DNA of 59,603 nucleotides from an uncultured Bacteroidaceae bacterium (GTDB taxonomy: Bacteria > Bacteroidota > Bacteroidia > Bacteroidales > Bacteroidaceae), in assembly GCA_934426255.1 (NCBI GenBank), contig CAKRYD010000015.1, positions 1 to 59,603 on the forward strand, written 5' to 3'. The position numbers and the translations under genes were made by a program. Every line of letters begins with the position of its first letter. Positions within the stretch are counted from its first letter, which is position 1. Under the pieces are notes generated by a model. The model was given only the letters and a program-made list of their open reading frames with translations, was not told where the DNA came from and did not search any database. Below are positions 1-9,438 of the stretch, in pieces.

Positions 1-555
1 ACAGTTACCGAAATAATCACCCAGGTTGTAATACAATTGCGCCGACAGATATTCTTTCTCCACCAATTTGTCTTGCAAATCGAATATCAGCTTGCGCGCC
101 TCGGCAGCAAATTTGGATTGAGGGTAAGCCTCTATGAAGTTTTGGAATTCGGTTACTGCATTATAAGTAGCCGTTTGATCCAAATTGGGACCTACAGTGC
201 TGAGGAATAAAGACATTCCGCTGTAAAAATAGGCCTCTTCCACATGCACACCGCTGGTATACGTTGTATAATACTTATAGAAATAGTCTTTTGCTGCCAC
301 CATATCACCGCTATTGTACTTGCACATTCCCAACAAAAAGAGCGATTCGTCACTTTTATCGGTTCCTTTCATCGAAGCAAGCACATCGTTCAGCAACAAA
401 GAGGCATTCTCATATTTACCTTTCATAAAGTACTGCTTCGCCACTTCGTACTTATAGTCGGCATCACTGCTTTTCATCACTTTGTTAATGTTGGCACACG
501 ATGCAAGCATCATGGCCGCCATGGCGCAAAGCAGTAGTCGTTTTGTCACTTTCAT
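1..555 (-). CDS. bamD: Outer membrane protein assembly factor BamD (3' end outside window)
   Basis: The frame is open from the ATG at 555 to the window edge, giving the first 185 residues; the C-terminus is missing. The N-terminus is a lipoprotein signal with a hydrophobic core and the lipobox LASC, so the mature protein should be anchored to a membrane by its lipidated Cys. After it come TPR-like helical pairs (YEVAKQYFMKGKYENA, then DESLFLLGMCKYNSGD), as in BamD/YfiO. BamD is the essential lipoprotein partner of BamA that inserts beta-barrel proteins into the outer membrane. A TAnnTTTG promoter lies 24 nt upstream of the ATG. A generic TPR lipoprotein is the alternative, but the spacing of TPR-like elements and the N-terminus fit Bacteroidales BamD well. 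Confidence 0.85.
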   Translation of the reverse strand, partial: MKVTKRLLLCAMAAMMLASCANINKVMKSSDADYKYEVAKQYFMKGKYENASLLLNDVLASMKGTDKSDESLFLLGMCKYNSGDMVAAKDYFYKYYTTYTSGVHVEEAYFYSGMSLFLSTVGPNLDQTATYNAVTEFQNFIEAYPQSKFAAEARKLIFDLQDKLVEKEYLSAQLYYNLGDYFGNC

Positions 556-578
556 TGGTTTAAAACAAAATCTGACTG

Positions 579-586
579 CAAAGATA
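579..586 (-). promoter_or_regulatory. Bacteroidota -7 promoter element for bamD
   Basis: TATCTTTG reads on the minus strand 24 nt before the bamD start. TTG lies 20 nt further upstream (607-609), matching the Bacteroidota -33/-7 spacing. Confidence 0.7.
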
Positions 587-628
587 ACATTTTTATGATT
601 AACGCGCAATAGCTTCGACAAGGTCTTT

Positions 629-1264
629 TCACCTTTGGCTGTCATCTGTTTCACTGAAGTCAATGATGTCGCCCGAACGTATCGTGTCATCGGCAGCAGC
701 CTCGTCTGTCGTTTCTTCTTTTTTCACTTCCATGGCCATCAACCGGCGCACTTTGCGAAAATGTATGGCCGACAGCATTTCTTCTATACCATATATAATA
801 CTCGTCACACCTACTATGGTATAAAACACGGCAAGCACCTCTTTAGGATATACGATGACAAAAATTCCGGACAAGGTTATCAGCAACGGTGCGATGTAGA
901 AAAACAGCCCTACGTGCACGCGGTCTTTAATTTTCAGCATATTCACTATCTGTGCCACTCCTGCCAGCACCAAAAATACGGCCAAAACATAAAGCATATA
1001 CTCCACTAAACGGTCTGAAAAGACCACAAGCAACAGACCAAACATAAAGCTACCCGTTCCCACTATCGGAAAAAACGGACGCATAGCCGTATCTGTCATG
1101 CGCATTCTGAAGTAAGCAATAACCGACACCAGTCCGGGTATCAGGAACAGCACACCGACAATGGCAACAAGCCACGAAGTTGTTTTGTCGGGAAAGGCCA
1201 CCAACAAGGCTCCAACCCCCATTGCACACAAAGCCCTGAATGTAAGTGAACGGACATATTTCAT
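629..1264 (-). CDS. DUF308 (HdeD-like) integral membrane protein
   Basis: A 211-residue protein made of short paired hydrophobic segments (about six membrane helices through residue 170), followed by a charged cytoplasmic-type tail rich in Glu, Asp and Thr. The repeated pattern of glycine- and valine-rich helices, such as WLVAIVGVLFLIPGLVSVIAYF, resembles the DUF308/HdeD family. E. coli HdeD is linked to acid resistance, but no function is established for Bacteroidota members and none is assigned here. It lies 73 bp upstream of bamD on the same strand; bamD has its own promoter in the gap. The start is the ATG at 1264. Confidence 0.65.
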   Translation of the reverse strand: MKYVRSLTFRALCAMGVGALLVAFPDKTTSWLVAIVGVLFLIPGLVSVIAYFRMRMTDTAMRPFFPIVGTGSFMFGLLLVVFSDRLVEYMLYVLAVFLVLAGVAQIVNMLKIKDRVHVGLFFYIAPLLITLSGIFVIVYPKEVLAVFYTIVGVTSIIYGIEEMLSAIHFRKVRRLMAMEVKKEETTDEAAADDTIRSGDIIDFSETDDSQR

Positions 1265-1360
1265 GACAAATCTCTGTTTTCCGAATTATTTCGATGACGA
1301 AATTACACTTAATTTTCCACATAACCAAATATTTCGCCCCTCACAGCGTGCAATTTGTCG

Positions 1361-1368
1361 TAACTTTG
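1361..1368 (+). promoter_or_regulatory. Bacteroidota -7 promoter element for the histidine phosphatase gene
   Basis: TAACTTTG followed by C lies 21 nt before the chosen ATG at 1390. Its position supports that start over the in-frame upstream ATG at 1294, which would precede the promoter. Confidence 0.65.
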
Positions 1369-1389
1369 CAGGCCGTAAATCCTCTTAAC

Positions 1390-1956
1390 ATGATACACCT
1401 ATACCTTACACGCCATGGCGAGACCCTCGAAAACGCCGCTGGAACCCTGCAGGGACATCTGCCGGGGCACCTCAGTCCGAAGGGCATCGAACAGGCGCGT
1501 GCCTTGAGTGCCCAACTGGCCGACATTCACTTTGATGCCATTATTTCCAGCCCTTTGCAACGGGCTTTCGACACTGCACGAATACTCAACGAACATCATG
1601 GTCTGAACATTATCACTACCCCTTTGCTCAGTGAACGCGACTGGGGTTCGTTTACCGGCATGAAAGCTTCGGATATCCACACAAGCCCCGACAACTTCCC
1701 TCCGGATGTTGAAAACCCTTCAAGCCTGCAACTCCGCGCACAAAAATTCTTGGAATTCCTGCTTGAACACTTCGACGAAAAAACGGTACTTGCCGTAGGA
1801 CACGGCTATTTCGACCGATGTATAGCCGCTGAAATCTGTCACAAAACACCACGCTATATTCCCCGATGGGGAAACACTGAAACAAGAACTTTTATAGTAG
1901 ACCACAATGGCTCATCGTCTGCATCATTCGGTGATGACGAAGCCAGTGCCGACTGA
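1390..1956 (+). CDS. Histidine phosphatase family protein (phosphoglycerate mutase-like)
   Basis: A 188-residue single-domain protein of the histidine phosphatase superfamily. The catalytic RHG motif is at the N-terminus (LTRHGETLENAAG, His about residue 9). The second active-site His is in AVGHGYF near residue 140. The FDAIISSPLQRAFDTA segment is the usual phosphate-pocket loop. Members dephosphorylate sugar phosphates or nucleotide-loop intermediates (for example alpha-ribazole phosphate), and the substrate cannot be told here. The protein is cytoplasmic, with no signal peptide. A longer frame starts at 1294, but the promoter at 1361 falls inside it, so ATG 1390 is chosen. It converges with mfd, with an 18 bp gap. 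Confidence 0.85.
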   Translation: MIHLYLTRHGETLENAAGTLQGHLPGHLSPKGIEQARALSAQLADIHFDAIISSPLQRAFDTARILNEHHGLNIITTPLLSERDWGSFTGMKASDIHTSPDNFPPDVENPSSLQLRAQKFLEFLLEHFDEKTVLAVGHGYFDRCIAAEICHKTPRYIPRWGNTETRTFIVDHNGSSSASFGDDEASAD

Positions 1957-1974
1957 TGCCACAGAAGTTCAACG

Positions 1975-4900
1975 CTACATATCAACTTCCTCTGCTGCCA
2001 TCTTTTGCAATACATCCATAGCCTCGGCAACCGAAGACACACCCTTTACCGTAACACGGCGTTTGCCGTTGGTTTCCGACAGACTGCAACGGCGAAAGTT
2101 GTGCTTTACGTAGCCCAGCACGCGTCCGAATGTGGAACTCCGGTAATAGGCACTTTCGAGATTGGAAACAAAATAAAGGGTCATGTTTCCGTTTTTAAGT
2201 AATATGCGCTCCATACCCAAGCTGCGCCCTATGCGCCGCAGGCGCACTACGCACAACAAATCGGCACTCTCCTTGGGCATTGGCCCGAAGCGGTCTTCCA
2301 TTTTACGGCGAAACGCTTCAATCTCGTCATCCGACTTCAATCCGTCCAACTCACGGTAGCATGCCATGCGCTCGCTGCTTCCCGGGATGTACTCCTCGGG
2401 CAGGAACAAAGGCAAATCGCTGTCGAGCGCACAATCTTCCACAAACAAATCTCCTTTCAATTCTGTATTACTCTTCATTTCAGACGCATACAAATCAGAG
2501 AATTCGTCATTCTTCAGCTCTGTAACGGCTTCGGAGAGGATTTTCTGATACGTTTCGTAACCCAAATCGGCTATAAAGCCGCTTTGCTCGGCTCCGAGCA
2601 GGTTGCCCGCACCCCGAATATCCAAATCCTGCATGGCAATCTGAATGCCGCTCCCAAGTTCACTGAAATTCTCGATGGCTTCCAGTCGCCGCCGTCCGTC
2701 GGCAGTAAGCGACGACAGCGGAGGCGCCAGCAAATAACAAAATGCCTTGCGGTTTCCACGCCCTACCCTGCCACGCATCTGGTGCAAGTCACTCAAGCCG
2801 AAGTTCTGTGCATTGTCTACAATGATAGTGTTGGCATTAGATATGTCAATACCATTTTCGACAATCGTTGTCGAAAGAAGCACGTCGTAATCATAATTGA
2901 CAAAATCCATAATGACTTTTTCGAGCTTCTCCGGTGGCATCTGTCCGTGCCCTATGGCCACTCTTGCGTCTGGCACATGCTTATGAATCAGGTTTTCCAG
3001 CTCGGAAAGCTTCGCTATGCGGTTGCAAACAATAAAAACCTGTCCGTTACGGCTCATTTCGAAATTGATGGCATCGGCTATCACTTCATGCCCGAAGCGA
3101 TGTATTTCCGTTCTTATCGGGTAACGGTTGGGAGGAGGAGTCTGCAACACCGAAAGGTCGCGCGCGCCCATCAGGGAGAACTGCAATGTGCGCGGAATGG
3201 GCGTTGCTGTAAGCGTAAGCGTATCCACATTCACCCTGAGTTGCCGCAAGCGTTCTTTTGTGGCCACGCCAAACTTCTGTTCTTCGTCCACTATCAAAAG
3301 ACCGAGATCCTTAAAGCGGATGGTTTTACCCAAAAGCTTGTGAGTTCCGATGACAATCTCTGTTTTTCCCGTTGCAAGCCCTTCCTTGACCGCCCTCACC
3401 TTCTCGGCCGAACGCGCCCGCGTGAGATAGTCTACAGTTACGGGAAAGTCTTTCAAACGTTCGCTGAAAGTCCTATAGTGCTGGTAGGCCAAAACGGTTG
3501 TCGGAACGAGCACGGCCACCTGCTTGCCGTCAGTGGCGGCCTTGAAAGCAGCACGCACGGCTATCTCCGTTTTGCCAAAGCCTACATCGCCACACACCAG
3601 GCGATCCATGGGGCGCACACTTTCCATGTCTTTCTTCACTTCTTGTGTGACACGCAACTGATCGGGTGTGTCTTCGTAGGCAAAACCAGCCTCCAGTTCA
3701 TGCTGCATATAGCCGTCTGCACTGAAGGCAAAGCCTTTTTCGTGCTGACGCTCGCTATAGAGGCGTATCAGGTCGCGGGCAATATCTTTAATATGCTTCT
3801 TTGTTCGGTCTTTGAGCTTTTCCCAGGCTCCTGTCCCCAGCTTGCTCAACTTAGGGGGCAGTCCGTCTTTTCCTTTGTATTTGCTTACCTTATTAAGAGC
3901 ATGTATCGGAACATAGACGATGTCGTTGTTCTGATAGACAAGCTTCATCATTTCCTGTTCGGTCGCGCCCTGCGTCACCCTGACAAGCCCGGCAAAACGT
4001 CCTATCCCGTGATCTACGTGAACAACATAGTCGCCGGGTTCAAACTGATTCAGTTCTTTCAGTGACAGTGCCACTTTCCCGTTGCGTGCCTTATCGCTTT
4101 TGAGCGAATATTTATGAAAACGGTCGAAAATCTGATGGTCGGTATAGATACAGACCTTCAAATCGTCATCGCTGAATCCACCATGCAACGTGCGCTCAAC
4201 GGCCGTGAATGCTATCGCAGGGTTAAGCTCTTTAAATATATCCTTGAGACGTTCGTTTTGCTTCATGCTGTCGGCCAGGATATACACCTTATATCCCGCC
4301 CGAATGGCTTCGGCAAACGATTCGGCCAGCAATTCAAAGTTTTTATGGAACAACGGCTGTGCTTTGGTGCGGAACACGACTGCCTGATTTTTGGCTTTAT
4401 CGGAACGCTGTGCCAGCAAGACTTGACAGAAACGCGACATTTCTTTTTCAAACGTTTCACCGTCCAGCAGCAGTTGCTTCTTGTCCAAGGTCTCCTTTTC
4501 CATGCGCCCGTTGTCATCGTCAAGCGTTTCCTCGTGCTCTATACGCGCCTGTTCCGAATAGCCCTGATCATAAATACGGCCTATGCTTTCACTCACATAG
4601 CCCAAACTTTTCGCAACGACCAAGGTATCATCGGGCATAAAGCGCATAAAGGATACGCGCTGACCGGCTTCGTCTTCCATCTGAGGCACTATGCTGACGC
4701 TTTCCTTCTTTTCGTCCGACAATTGCGTCTCGATGTTGAACGTCCGTATGCTGTCAACCTCGTCACCGAAAAAGTCAATGCGGTAAGGCAGTTCGCAAGC
4801 ATATGAAAAGACATCGACTATACTGCCACGAAGTGCGAAATCGCCGGGCTCATAAACGTAGTCTACCCTGCGAAATCCCAAATCGCTCAGCCGGTGTCCG

Positions 4901-5385
4901 AGTTCCGATATATTCACAGACTCGCCACACCTCACCTCAACCGTTTGCGAAGTCAGATGAGCCTCTGCCGCCACTTTCACCGCCAAGGCGTCGGGATAGG
5001 TCACCACTATCGGCACACTTGATTTTGCCGCCAGCCGGCTCATGGCTTCTGTGCGCAATATTTCATTGCCGGCATCGCGCTGGGCATACTTGACGGCTCT
5101 GCGATAAGGCGAAGGAAAAAACAATATATCGGCATCACCGTCAATCTGTACCAGATCGTGATAAAAATAACCGGCTTCCTCTTCATCATTCATTATGACA
5201 AGCATCGGACGCTTACAGCCTTTTTCGTTCCAGCGGCGCGACAAAGATGCCACAACGAGCGAAGCTGCCGATCCTTGCAGGCCTTCGGCATAGATGGTCT
5301 TGCAATTCCCGTCGTCAAGCAGTTTTTCCAAAGTCCGACAACGCGGATGCCTGGAATATGCTTCTACAAGTTTTTCAAGTTGCAT
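1975..5385 (-). CDS. mfd: Transcription-repair coupling factor Mfd
   Basis: 1136 residues, close to the usual 1150 for Mfd, and collinear with the family. It has an N-terminal UvrB-like/UvrA-contact region, then an RNA-polymerase-interacting domain around residues 440-520 (FEPGDYVVHVDHGIGRFAGL). A RecG-like superfamily 2 helicase follows, with Walker A GDVGFGKTEIA near residue 600, the DEEQ box near 700 and RGRVGRG in motif VI. A C-terminal TRCF domain ends the protein. Mfd pushes stalled RNA polymerase off template lesions using ATP and recruits UvrA for nucleotide excision repair. It lies 15 bp downstream of a secreted phosphoesterase on the same strand, so the two may be co-transcribed. 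Confidence 0.97.
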   Translation of the reverse strand: MQLEKLVEAYSRHPRCRTLEKLLDDGNCKTIYAEGLQGSAASLVVASLSRRWNEKGCKRPMLVIMNDEEEAGYFYHDLVQIDGDADILFFPSPYRRAVKYAQRDAGNEILRTEAMSRLAAKSSVPIVVTYPDALAVKVAAEAHLTSQTVEVRCGESVNISELGHRLSDLGFRRVDYVYEPGDFALRGSIVDVFSYACELPYRIDFFGDEVDSIRTFNIETQLSDEKKESVSIVPQMEDEAGQRVSFMRFMPDDTLVVAKSLGYVSESIGRIYDQGYSEQARIEHEETLDDDNGRMEKETLDKKQLLLDGETFEKEMSRFCQVLLAQRSDKAKNQAVVFRTKAQPLFHKNFELLAESFAEAIRAGYKVYILADSMKQNERLKDIFKELNPAIAFTAVERTLHGGFSDDDLKVCIYTDHQIFDRFHKYSLKSDKARNGKVALSLKELNQFEPGDYVVHVDHGIGRFAGLVRVTQGATEQEMMKLVYQNNDIVYVPIHALNKVSKYKGKDGLPPKLSKLGTGAWEKLKDRTKKHIKDIARDLIRLYSERQHEKGFAFSADGYMQHELEAGFAYEDTPDQLRVTQEVKKDMESVRPMDRLVCGDVGFGKTEIAVRAAFKAATDGKQVAVLVPTTVLAYQHYRTFSERLKDFPVTVDYLTRARSAEKVRAVKEGLATGKTEIVIGTHKLLGKTIRFKDLGLLIVDEEQKFGVATKERLRQLRVNVDTLTLTATPIPRTLQFSLMGARDLSVLQTPPPNRYPIRTEIHRFGHEVIADAINFEMSRNGQVFIVCNRIAKLSELENLIHKHVPDARVAIGHGQMPPEKLEKVIMDFVNYDYDVLLSTTIVENGIDISNANTIIVDNAQNFGLSDLHQMRGRVGRGNRKAFCYLLAPPLSSLTADGRRRLEAIENFSELGSGIQIAMQDLDIRGAGNLLGAEQSGFIADLGYETYQKILSEAVTELKNDEFSDLYASEMKSNTELKGDLFVEDCALDSDLPLFLPEEYIPGSSERMACYRELDGLKSDDEIEAFRRKMEDRFGPMPKESADLLCVVRLRRIGRSLGMERILLKNGNMTLYFVSNLESAYYRSSTFGRVLGYVKHNFRRCSLSETNGKRRVTVKGVSSVAEAMDVLQKMAAEEVDM

Positions 5386-5400
5386 GCTGCCTGTCGTTTT

Positions 5401-7092
5401 TTAGTTCAACGCGCCTTCGCGCTGCCGTCCTTCCATGTCGAGATCATAGGGATGCGGACGGCTGATGCTGCCCACATATGTGCGTCCGAAGCCATCGGTC
5501 ACTTTCACCGTAACAGGAAGTATAGCCGTCCGGGTCTTGGCACGGAAAAGATGCCCCGTACGCCCCGTAGCACTTCCTTCTCCATATTTTCCCTTGGCTG
5601 CAAACTGAGCATAGTCGTAGGCCAGCGTATGATACGGGTCTTCGCCCGTCACACGCTCCGCTTCAAGAGGCTTGCCCCCTTCGGTAATTTGTATTTTCCA
5701 GTCAGTGTCATACGAATACACATTGACCAGCACAACATTGTCGTCGTATGTGGCATAATCCGTGCGCTTGGTATAACGCTGCAACATCCGGCGCAACGAT
5801 GCATCCGTTTCGTAACGGCGTTTCACGGTATTCATATCGTATATACGCATCTGCCGGTCTACATTATCGCCAGCCATGGCGCGGTATGTCCATCTGAGTT
5901 TCTTACCTTTCACCTGCCACACCGAATAGCCGCCCGGCGCGCCGTCCTTGCAAATGTGCTTTCCGGTCAGGAAGCCCGTATTCCACCACGTTGCGCATAC
6001 TGCGGCTATATTGTGTTCCGTCACGTTGGGAAAAGCCTCGGGATGTGCCGTATAGTTAATGTGAGTGTGACCACTCACTATGTGAACATCTTTGAAATCT
6101 TTGAATAAGGCACACAGGCGTTCCGACATACCATTTTTCAGATTGGCCTTGGTGGTATAGGTCTGTAGATCGAGCTTCCACACCGGTATATGCAACGCAA
6201 TGACAAGCGGGCAACTCTTGTCGGCAACCAGTGACAAGTCCTTTTCAAGCCAGCGCAATTGCTCGTCTGTGACAAGGCCGTCGTAATTGCGGCTGCCCGC
6301 AACACCGGTCTTGTATTTTGCACCTTTGCCACGCTCATTCTTATAATATATGTCATCGAGAACCACATAATGCACCTTTCCCAGATTGAAAGAATAGTAA
6401 TTGGGAGCCATCAATCGCCTCCATGGGGCAGAACAGAGGAAATCCGTTGCCTCACCGTCTGATACAGAGGGATCGTTGTCGTGATTGCCCATGACTGGCC
6501 ACATGGGCACACCGTAACGCTGCTCGCGGCAAGTATTCAGAAAGTCAGGAAGTGCATATTGGTTGGCAAACCAGTAATTGTCCCATGCCAGGTCGCCCAG
6601 CAGCAGGGAATGCACCATGGCTTTGCCGGCTTGACTGCGCTCACGGTCAAGGGCTGATGTAAAATCGCGGAATTGTTCCACATCACGCACCCTGTTGGCC
6701 AGATGCGTATCGGCTCCGATAATCATCACATAGTTGTCGCTTCCCTTGCGGCGCACCAGCCTGAAATCGCGTGTCTCTGTCACCGACTTGTCTGAGCTTC
6801 CGAGAACCGACCAAAAACGCGGACGGAAGCCATCGGCCAATTCGGGCTCATAGCCACGCGGCAACGTATAGAAAACATATCCGTTGCGTTTGTCCGACTG
6901 TAGGGCATAATAGCCATTCCGATCGGTCAGCACAGTAGAATCACCGTCACTCACGACAACATGAGCCACCCCTTTTCCGTCGCATGTGATGCGGCCTTTA
7001 ACATTCTGCCCCTCCGCAACAGCACTTCCCGTCAACAGAAGTACGGACAGCAGCAGAAGCATACACCAATTGTTTTTCGTCATGAATTTCAT
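5401..7092 (-). CDS. Secreted calcineurin-like metallophosphoesterase with N- and C-terminal accessory domains
   Basis: 563 residues from ATG 7092; the longer open frame upstream encodes no signal peptide. The start gives a clear signal peptide (WCMLLLLSVLLLTGSAVA). Next is a carboxypeptidase-regulatory-like beta sandwich (VKGRITCDGKGVAHVVVSD), as in the MetallophosN domain. The catalytic core has the ordered metal motifs ADTHL, GDLAWDN, GNHD, ALHIP and SGHTH. The last ~170 residues match the MetallophosC beta domain. This three-part architecture is common in Bacteroidales. It is expected to be a periplasmic or surface phosphomonoesterase or phosphodiesterase; the substrate is unknown. It sits directly upstream of mfd. 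Confidence 0.85.
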   Translation of the reverse strand: MKFMTKNNWCMLLLLSVLLLTGSAVAEGQNVKGRITCDGKGVAHVVVSDGDSTVLTDRNGYYALQSDKRNGYVFYTLPRGYEPELADGFRPRFWSVLGSSDKSVTETRDFRLVRRKGSDNYVMIIGADTHLANRVRDVEQFRDFTSALDRERSQAGKAMVHSLLLGDLAWDNYWFANQYALPDFLNTCREQRYGVPMWPVMGNHDNDPSVSDGEATDFLCSAPWRRLMAPNYYSFNLGKVHYVVLDDIYYKNERGKGAKYKTGVAGSRNYDGLVTDEQLRWLEKDLSLVADKSCPLVIALHIPVWKLDLQTYTTKANLKNGMSERLCALFKDFKDVHIVSGHTHINYTAHPEAFPNVTEHNIAAVCATWWNTGFLTGKHICKDGAPGGYSVWQVKGKKLRWTYRAMAGDNVDRQMRIYDMNTVKRRYETDASLRRMLQRYTKRTDYATYDDNVVLVNVYSYDTDWKIQITEGGKPLEAERVTGEDPYHTLAYDYAQFAAKGKYGEGSATGRTGHLFRAKTRTAILPVTVKVTDGFGRTYVGSISRPHPYDLDMEGRQREGALN

Positions 7093-7317
7093 ATGAGCCT
7101 TTGTCTTTTTCAGCAGGCAAAAGTAGACAATCCGCCCGTAACGGGCAAATTTTTCACCGATATTCAGCAAAGACGTGGGCTGCCAATCCAAAAGGCAACG
7201 CAGTCTTTTCGGACGGGAAGGCTGAAAATCGGAACGGCAAAGCGAAACAACCGATGTGCCGTAAACGGAAACACAAAAAGAGTCCGTCCAAATTGTGCGA
7301 ATATTCACAATATTCGC

Positions 7318-7325
7318 TACCTTTG
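7318..7325 (+). promoter_or_regulatory. Bacteroidota -7 promoter element for the 7.4-12.3 kb operon
   Basis: TACCTTTG lies 32 nt before the ATG at 7358, with TTG at 7293-7295 as a possible -33 element. It sits in the 265 bp divergent region shared with the phosphoesterase gene. Confidence 0.65.
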
Positions 7326-7357
7326 CAAAGAGTGTTACCACATAAACATTTTAAGCC

Positions 7358-8113
7358 ATGACTGAAGCTGAAAGTATCATCATCATTCCCACTTACAACG
7401 AAAAGGAAAACATAGCACAGATTATCCGTGCCATTTTTGACCTGCAAGGCAGGTTCGACATTCTGGTTATCGACGACGGTAGCCCGGACGGAACGGCGGC
7501 AATCGTAAAGGGAATGATGGAGCAAGAGCCTTATAAAGGACATTTGTTCATCATGGAGCGTAGCGGCAAGCTGGGTCTCGGAACCGCCTATATCGAAGGC
7601 TTCAAATGGGCTCTTGCAAGGCCGCAATATGAATACATCTTCGAGATGGATGCCGATTTCAGCCACGACCCCAAGGACGTTCCGCGGCTGCTCGCTGCCT
7701 GCAAGGAGCACGGAGCCGATCTGGCCATCGGTTCGCGCTACATCAGCGGTGTCAATGTGGTCAATTGGCCCATGAGCCGCGTTCTGATGAGCTACTTCGC
7801 CTCAAAATACGTGAAGTTGGTGACGGGTATACCCGTACATGATACGACAGCCGGCTTCAAATGCTATCGCAGACGTGTACTTCAAGCCATCCCGCTGAAC
7901 GAAATCCGCTTCAAAGGATATGCCTTTCAAATTGAAATGAAGTTTACGACCTATCTGCTGGGATTCAAAATAGAAGAAGTACCTGTCATTTTTGTCAACC
8001 GCAAGTATGGTACAAGCAAGATGAGCGGCAGCATTTTCAGCGAAGCCATGTGGGGAGTCATTCGTCTGAAGTGGGATGCCATCAGAGGGAAGATAAAAGC
8101 AAGGCAGGCATGA
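7358..8113 (+). CDS. Polyprenol monophosphomannose synthase-like glycosyltransferase (GT2)
   Basis: A 251-residue cytoplasmic GT2 enzyme without trailing membrane helices. The nucleotide-sugar motifs are in order: IIIPTYNEKENI at the N-terminus, IDDGSPDGT, and the metal-binding EMDADFSHDP near residue 110. The VHDTTAGFKCYRR and RKYGTSKMS segments are typical of the DPM1/Ppm1 group. That group transfers mannose (or a related sugar) from the nucleotide sugar to polyprenyl phosphate, giving a membrane-linked donor for extracytoplasmic glycosylation. Bacteroidota glycosylate many exported proteins, but the exact sugar is not determined. It is the first gene of the operon and its stop overlaps the pyrC start (ATGA). 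Confidence 0.85.
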   Translation: MTEAESIIIIPTYNEKENIAQIIRAIFDLQGRFDILVIDDGSPDGTAAIVKGMMEQEPYKGHLFIMERSGKLGLGTAYIEGFKWALARPQYEYIFEMDADFSHDPKDVPRLLAACKEHGADLAIGSRYISGVNVVNWPMSRVLMSYFASKYVKLVTGIPVHDTTAGFKCYRRRVLQAIPLNEIRFKGYAFQIEMKFTTYLLGFKIEEVPVIFVNRKYGTSKMSGSIFSEAMWGVIRLKWDAIRGKIKARQA

Positions 8114-9438
8114 AAACCGTCATCATCAATGCCTTTATCGTCAATGAAGGACAGACAGAAAAAGGTGATGTCCTGATTGACGATGACCGGATAGCAGCCA
8201 TCGGCCCCGCAGGAAGCCTTACCGGAAAAGCCGGAAAGGAAATCGATGCAACAGGCAGCTACCTGCTGCCGGGAGCCATTGACGAACATGTGCACTTCCG
8301 CGAACCGGGACTCACCTACAAGGCCGATATATCGACAGAAAGCGCAGCGGCGGCAGCCGGCGGAGTAACCACCTACTTTGACATGCCCAACACCTTGCCG
8401 CCCACAACAACGCCGGAAGCATGGGAAGCCAAGATGGAAACGGCACATGCAAAGAGCATCGTCAACTATGCGTTTTTTTATGGAGCCGACAACACGAATG
8501 CCGGAACTTTTGCCAACCTCGACATGAGCCACACGCCGGGCATCAAACTCTTCATGGGGGCATCAACGGGAGGCATGCTCGTCGATGATGAAGAAGCCCT
8601 AAAAAAAATATTCAGAACATCGCCCCTGCCCATCATGACCCACTGCGAGGACACGGGTATCATCCGCGCCAACACCGAAAGGATACAAGCCGAATGGGGC
8701 AAGGACGCACCCATAGAACTGCACCCACAAGTGCGATCGGAAGCCTGTTGCGTGGAATCGACCCGCAAGGCCATCCGACTGGCAGCCGAGACCGACGCAC
8801 GGCTGCACATTGCCCATGTATCGACAGCCGCCGAACTCGAACTCATAGCCCATGCCGGCACACGCATAACGGGCGAAGCCTGCCTGAGTCACCTGCTGTT
8901 TTGCGACAGTGACTACCGACGGCTGGGCGCGCGCATCAAATGCAATCCGGCAGTCAAGACACGCAACGACCGCGACACTCTGCGCCGTGCCCTGACCGAT
9001 GGGCGCATCCTGACGGTGGCAACCGACCACGCGCCACACCTGCTACATGAAAAACAAGGCGGATGCCTTACGGCCGCCTCGGGCATGCCGATGATACAAT
9101 TCTCGTTGCCGGCCATGCTCACACTGAGCGACGAGGGCATACTGCCCTTGGAACGCGTAGTAGAGCTGATGTGCCACGCGCCGGCAAGGCTTTTCGGACT
9201 GATTGACAGAGGATTCATTCGCACGGGCTACAAGGCCGACCTTGTATTGCTCCGACGAAAACGGCACATTGTGACAGACAACGATGTGGTGAGCAAATGC
9301 AAATGGACACCGTTGGAAGGCTTTGCGCTCGGATGGGCTGTGGAAACAACCCTATGCAACGGAAAAACCGCTTATAGCCATGACAAGATATTCACCGACA
9401 CACGCGGTGAAGCCGTAACCTTTTCACACCATGGTTGA
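8110..9438 (+). CDS. pyrC: Dihydroorotase
   Basis: 442 residues of the amidohydrolase superfamily. The ATG at 8110 overlaps the preceding stop by 4 bp and is the natural start. The metal-binding DEHVHFREPG sits near residue 60. Later motifs are IMTHCEDTG, HIAHVSTA and ATDHAPH, the metal-ligand and catalytic positions of class I dihydroorotases. The enzyme cyclises N-carbamoyl-L-aspartate to dihydroorotate in de novo pyrimidine synthesis. The allantoinase and hydantoinase relatives are alternatives, but the FREPG motif and size fit dihydroorotase. It overlaps the following gene by 8 bp, indicating translational coupling. Confidence 0.92.
   Translation: MKTVIINAFIVNEGQTEKGDVLIDDDRIAAIGPAGSLTGKAGKEIDATGSYLLPGAIDEHVHFREPGLTYKADISTESAAAAAGGVTTYFDMPNTLPPTTTPEAWEAKMETAHAKSIVNYAFFYGADNTNAGTFANLDMSHTPGIKLFMGASTGGMLVDDEEALKKIFRTSPLPIMTHCEDTGIIRANTERIQAEWGKDAPIELHPQVRSEACCVESTRKAIRLAAETDARLHIAHVSTAAELELIAHAGTRITGEACLSHLLFCDSDYRRLGARIKCNPAVKTRNDRDTLRRALTDGRILTVATDHAPHLLHEKQGGCLTAASGMPMIQFSLPAMLTLSDEGILPLERVVELMCHAPARLFGLIDRGFIRTGYKADLVLLRRKRHIVTDNDVVSKCKWTPLEGFALGWAVETTLCNGKTAYSHDKIFTDTRGEAVTFSHHG

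Noticed and set aside
2584..4065. A 493-codon open frame on the plus strand
   Set aside because: It lies entirely antisense to mfd, has no family resemblance and its composition follows the codon pattern of the minus-strand gene.
5158..6108. A 316-codon plus-strand frame
   Set aside because: Antisense shadow across the mfd 5' end and the phosphoesterase gene; no recognisable domain.
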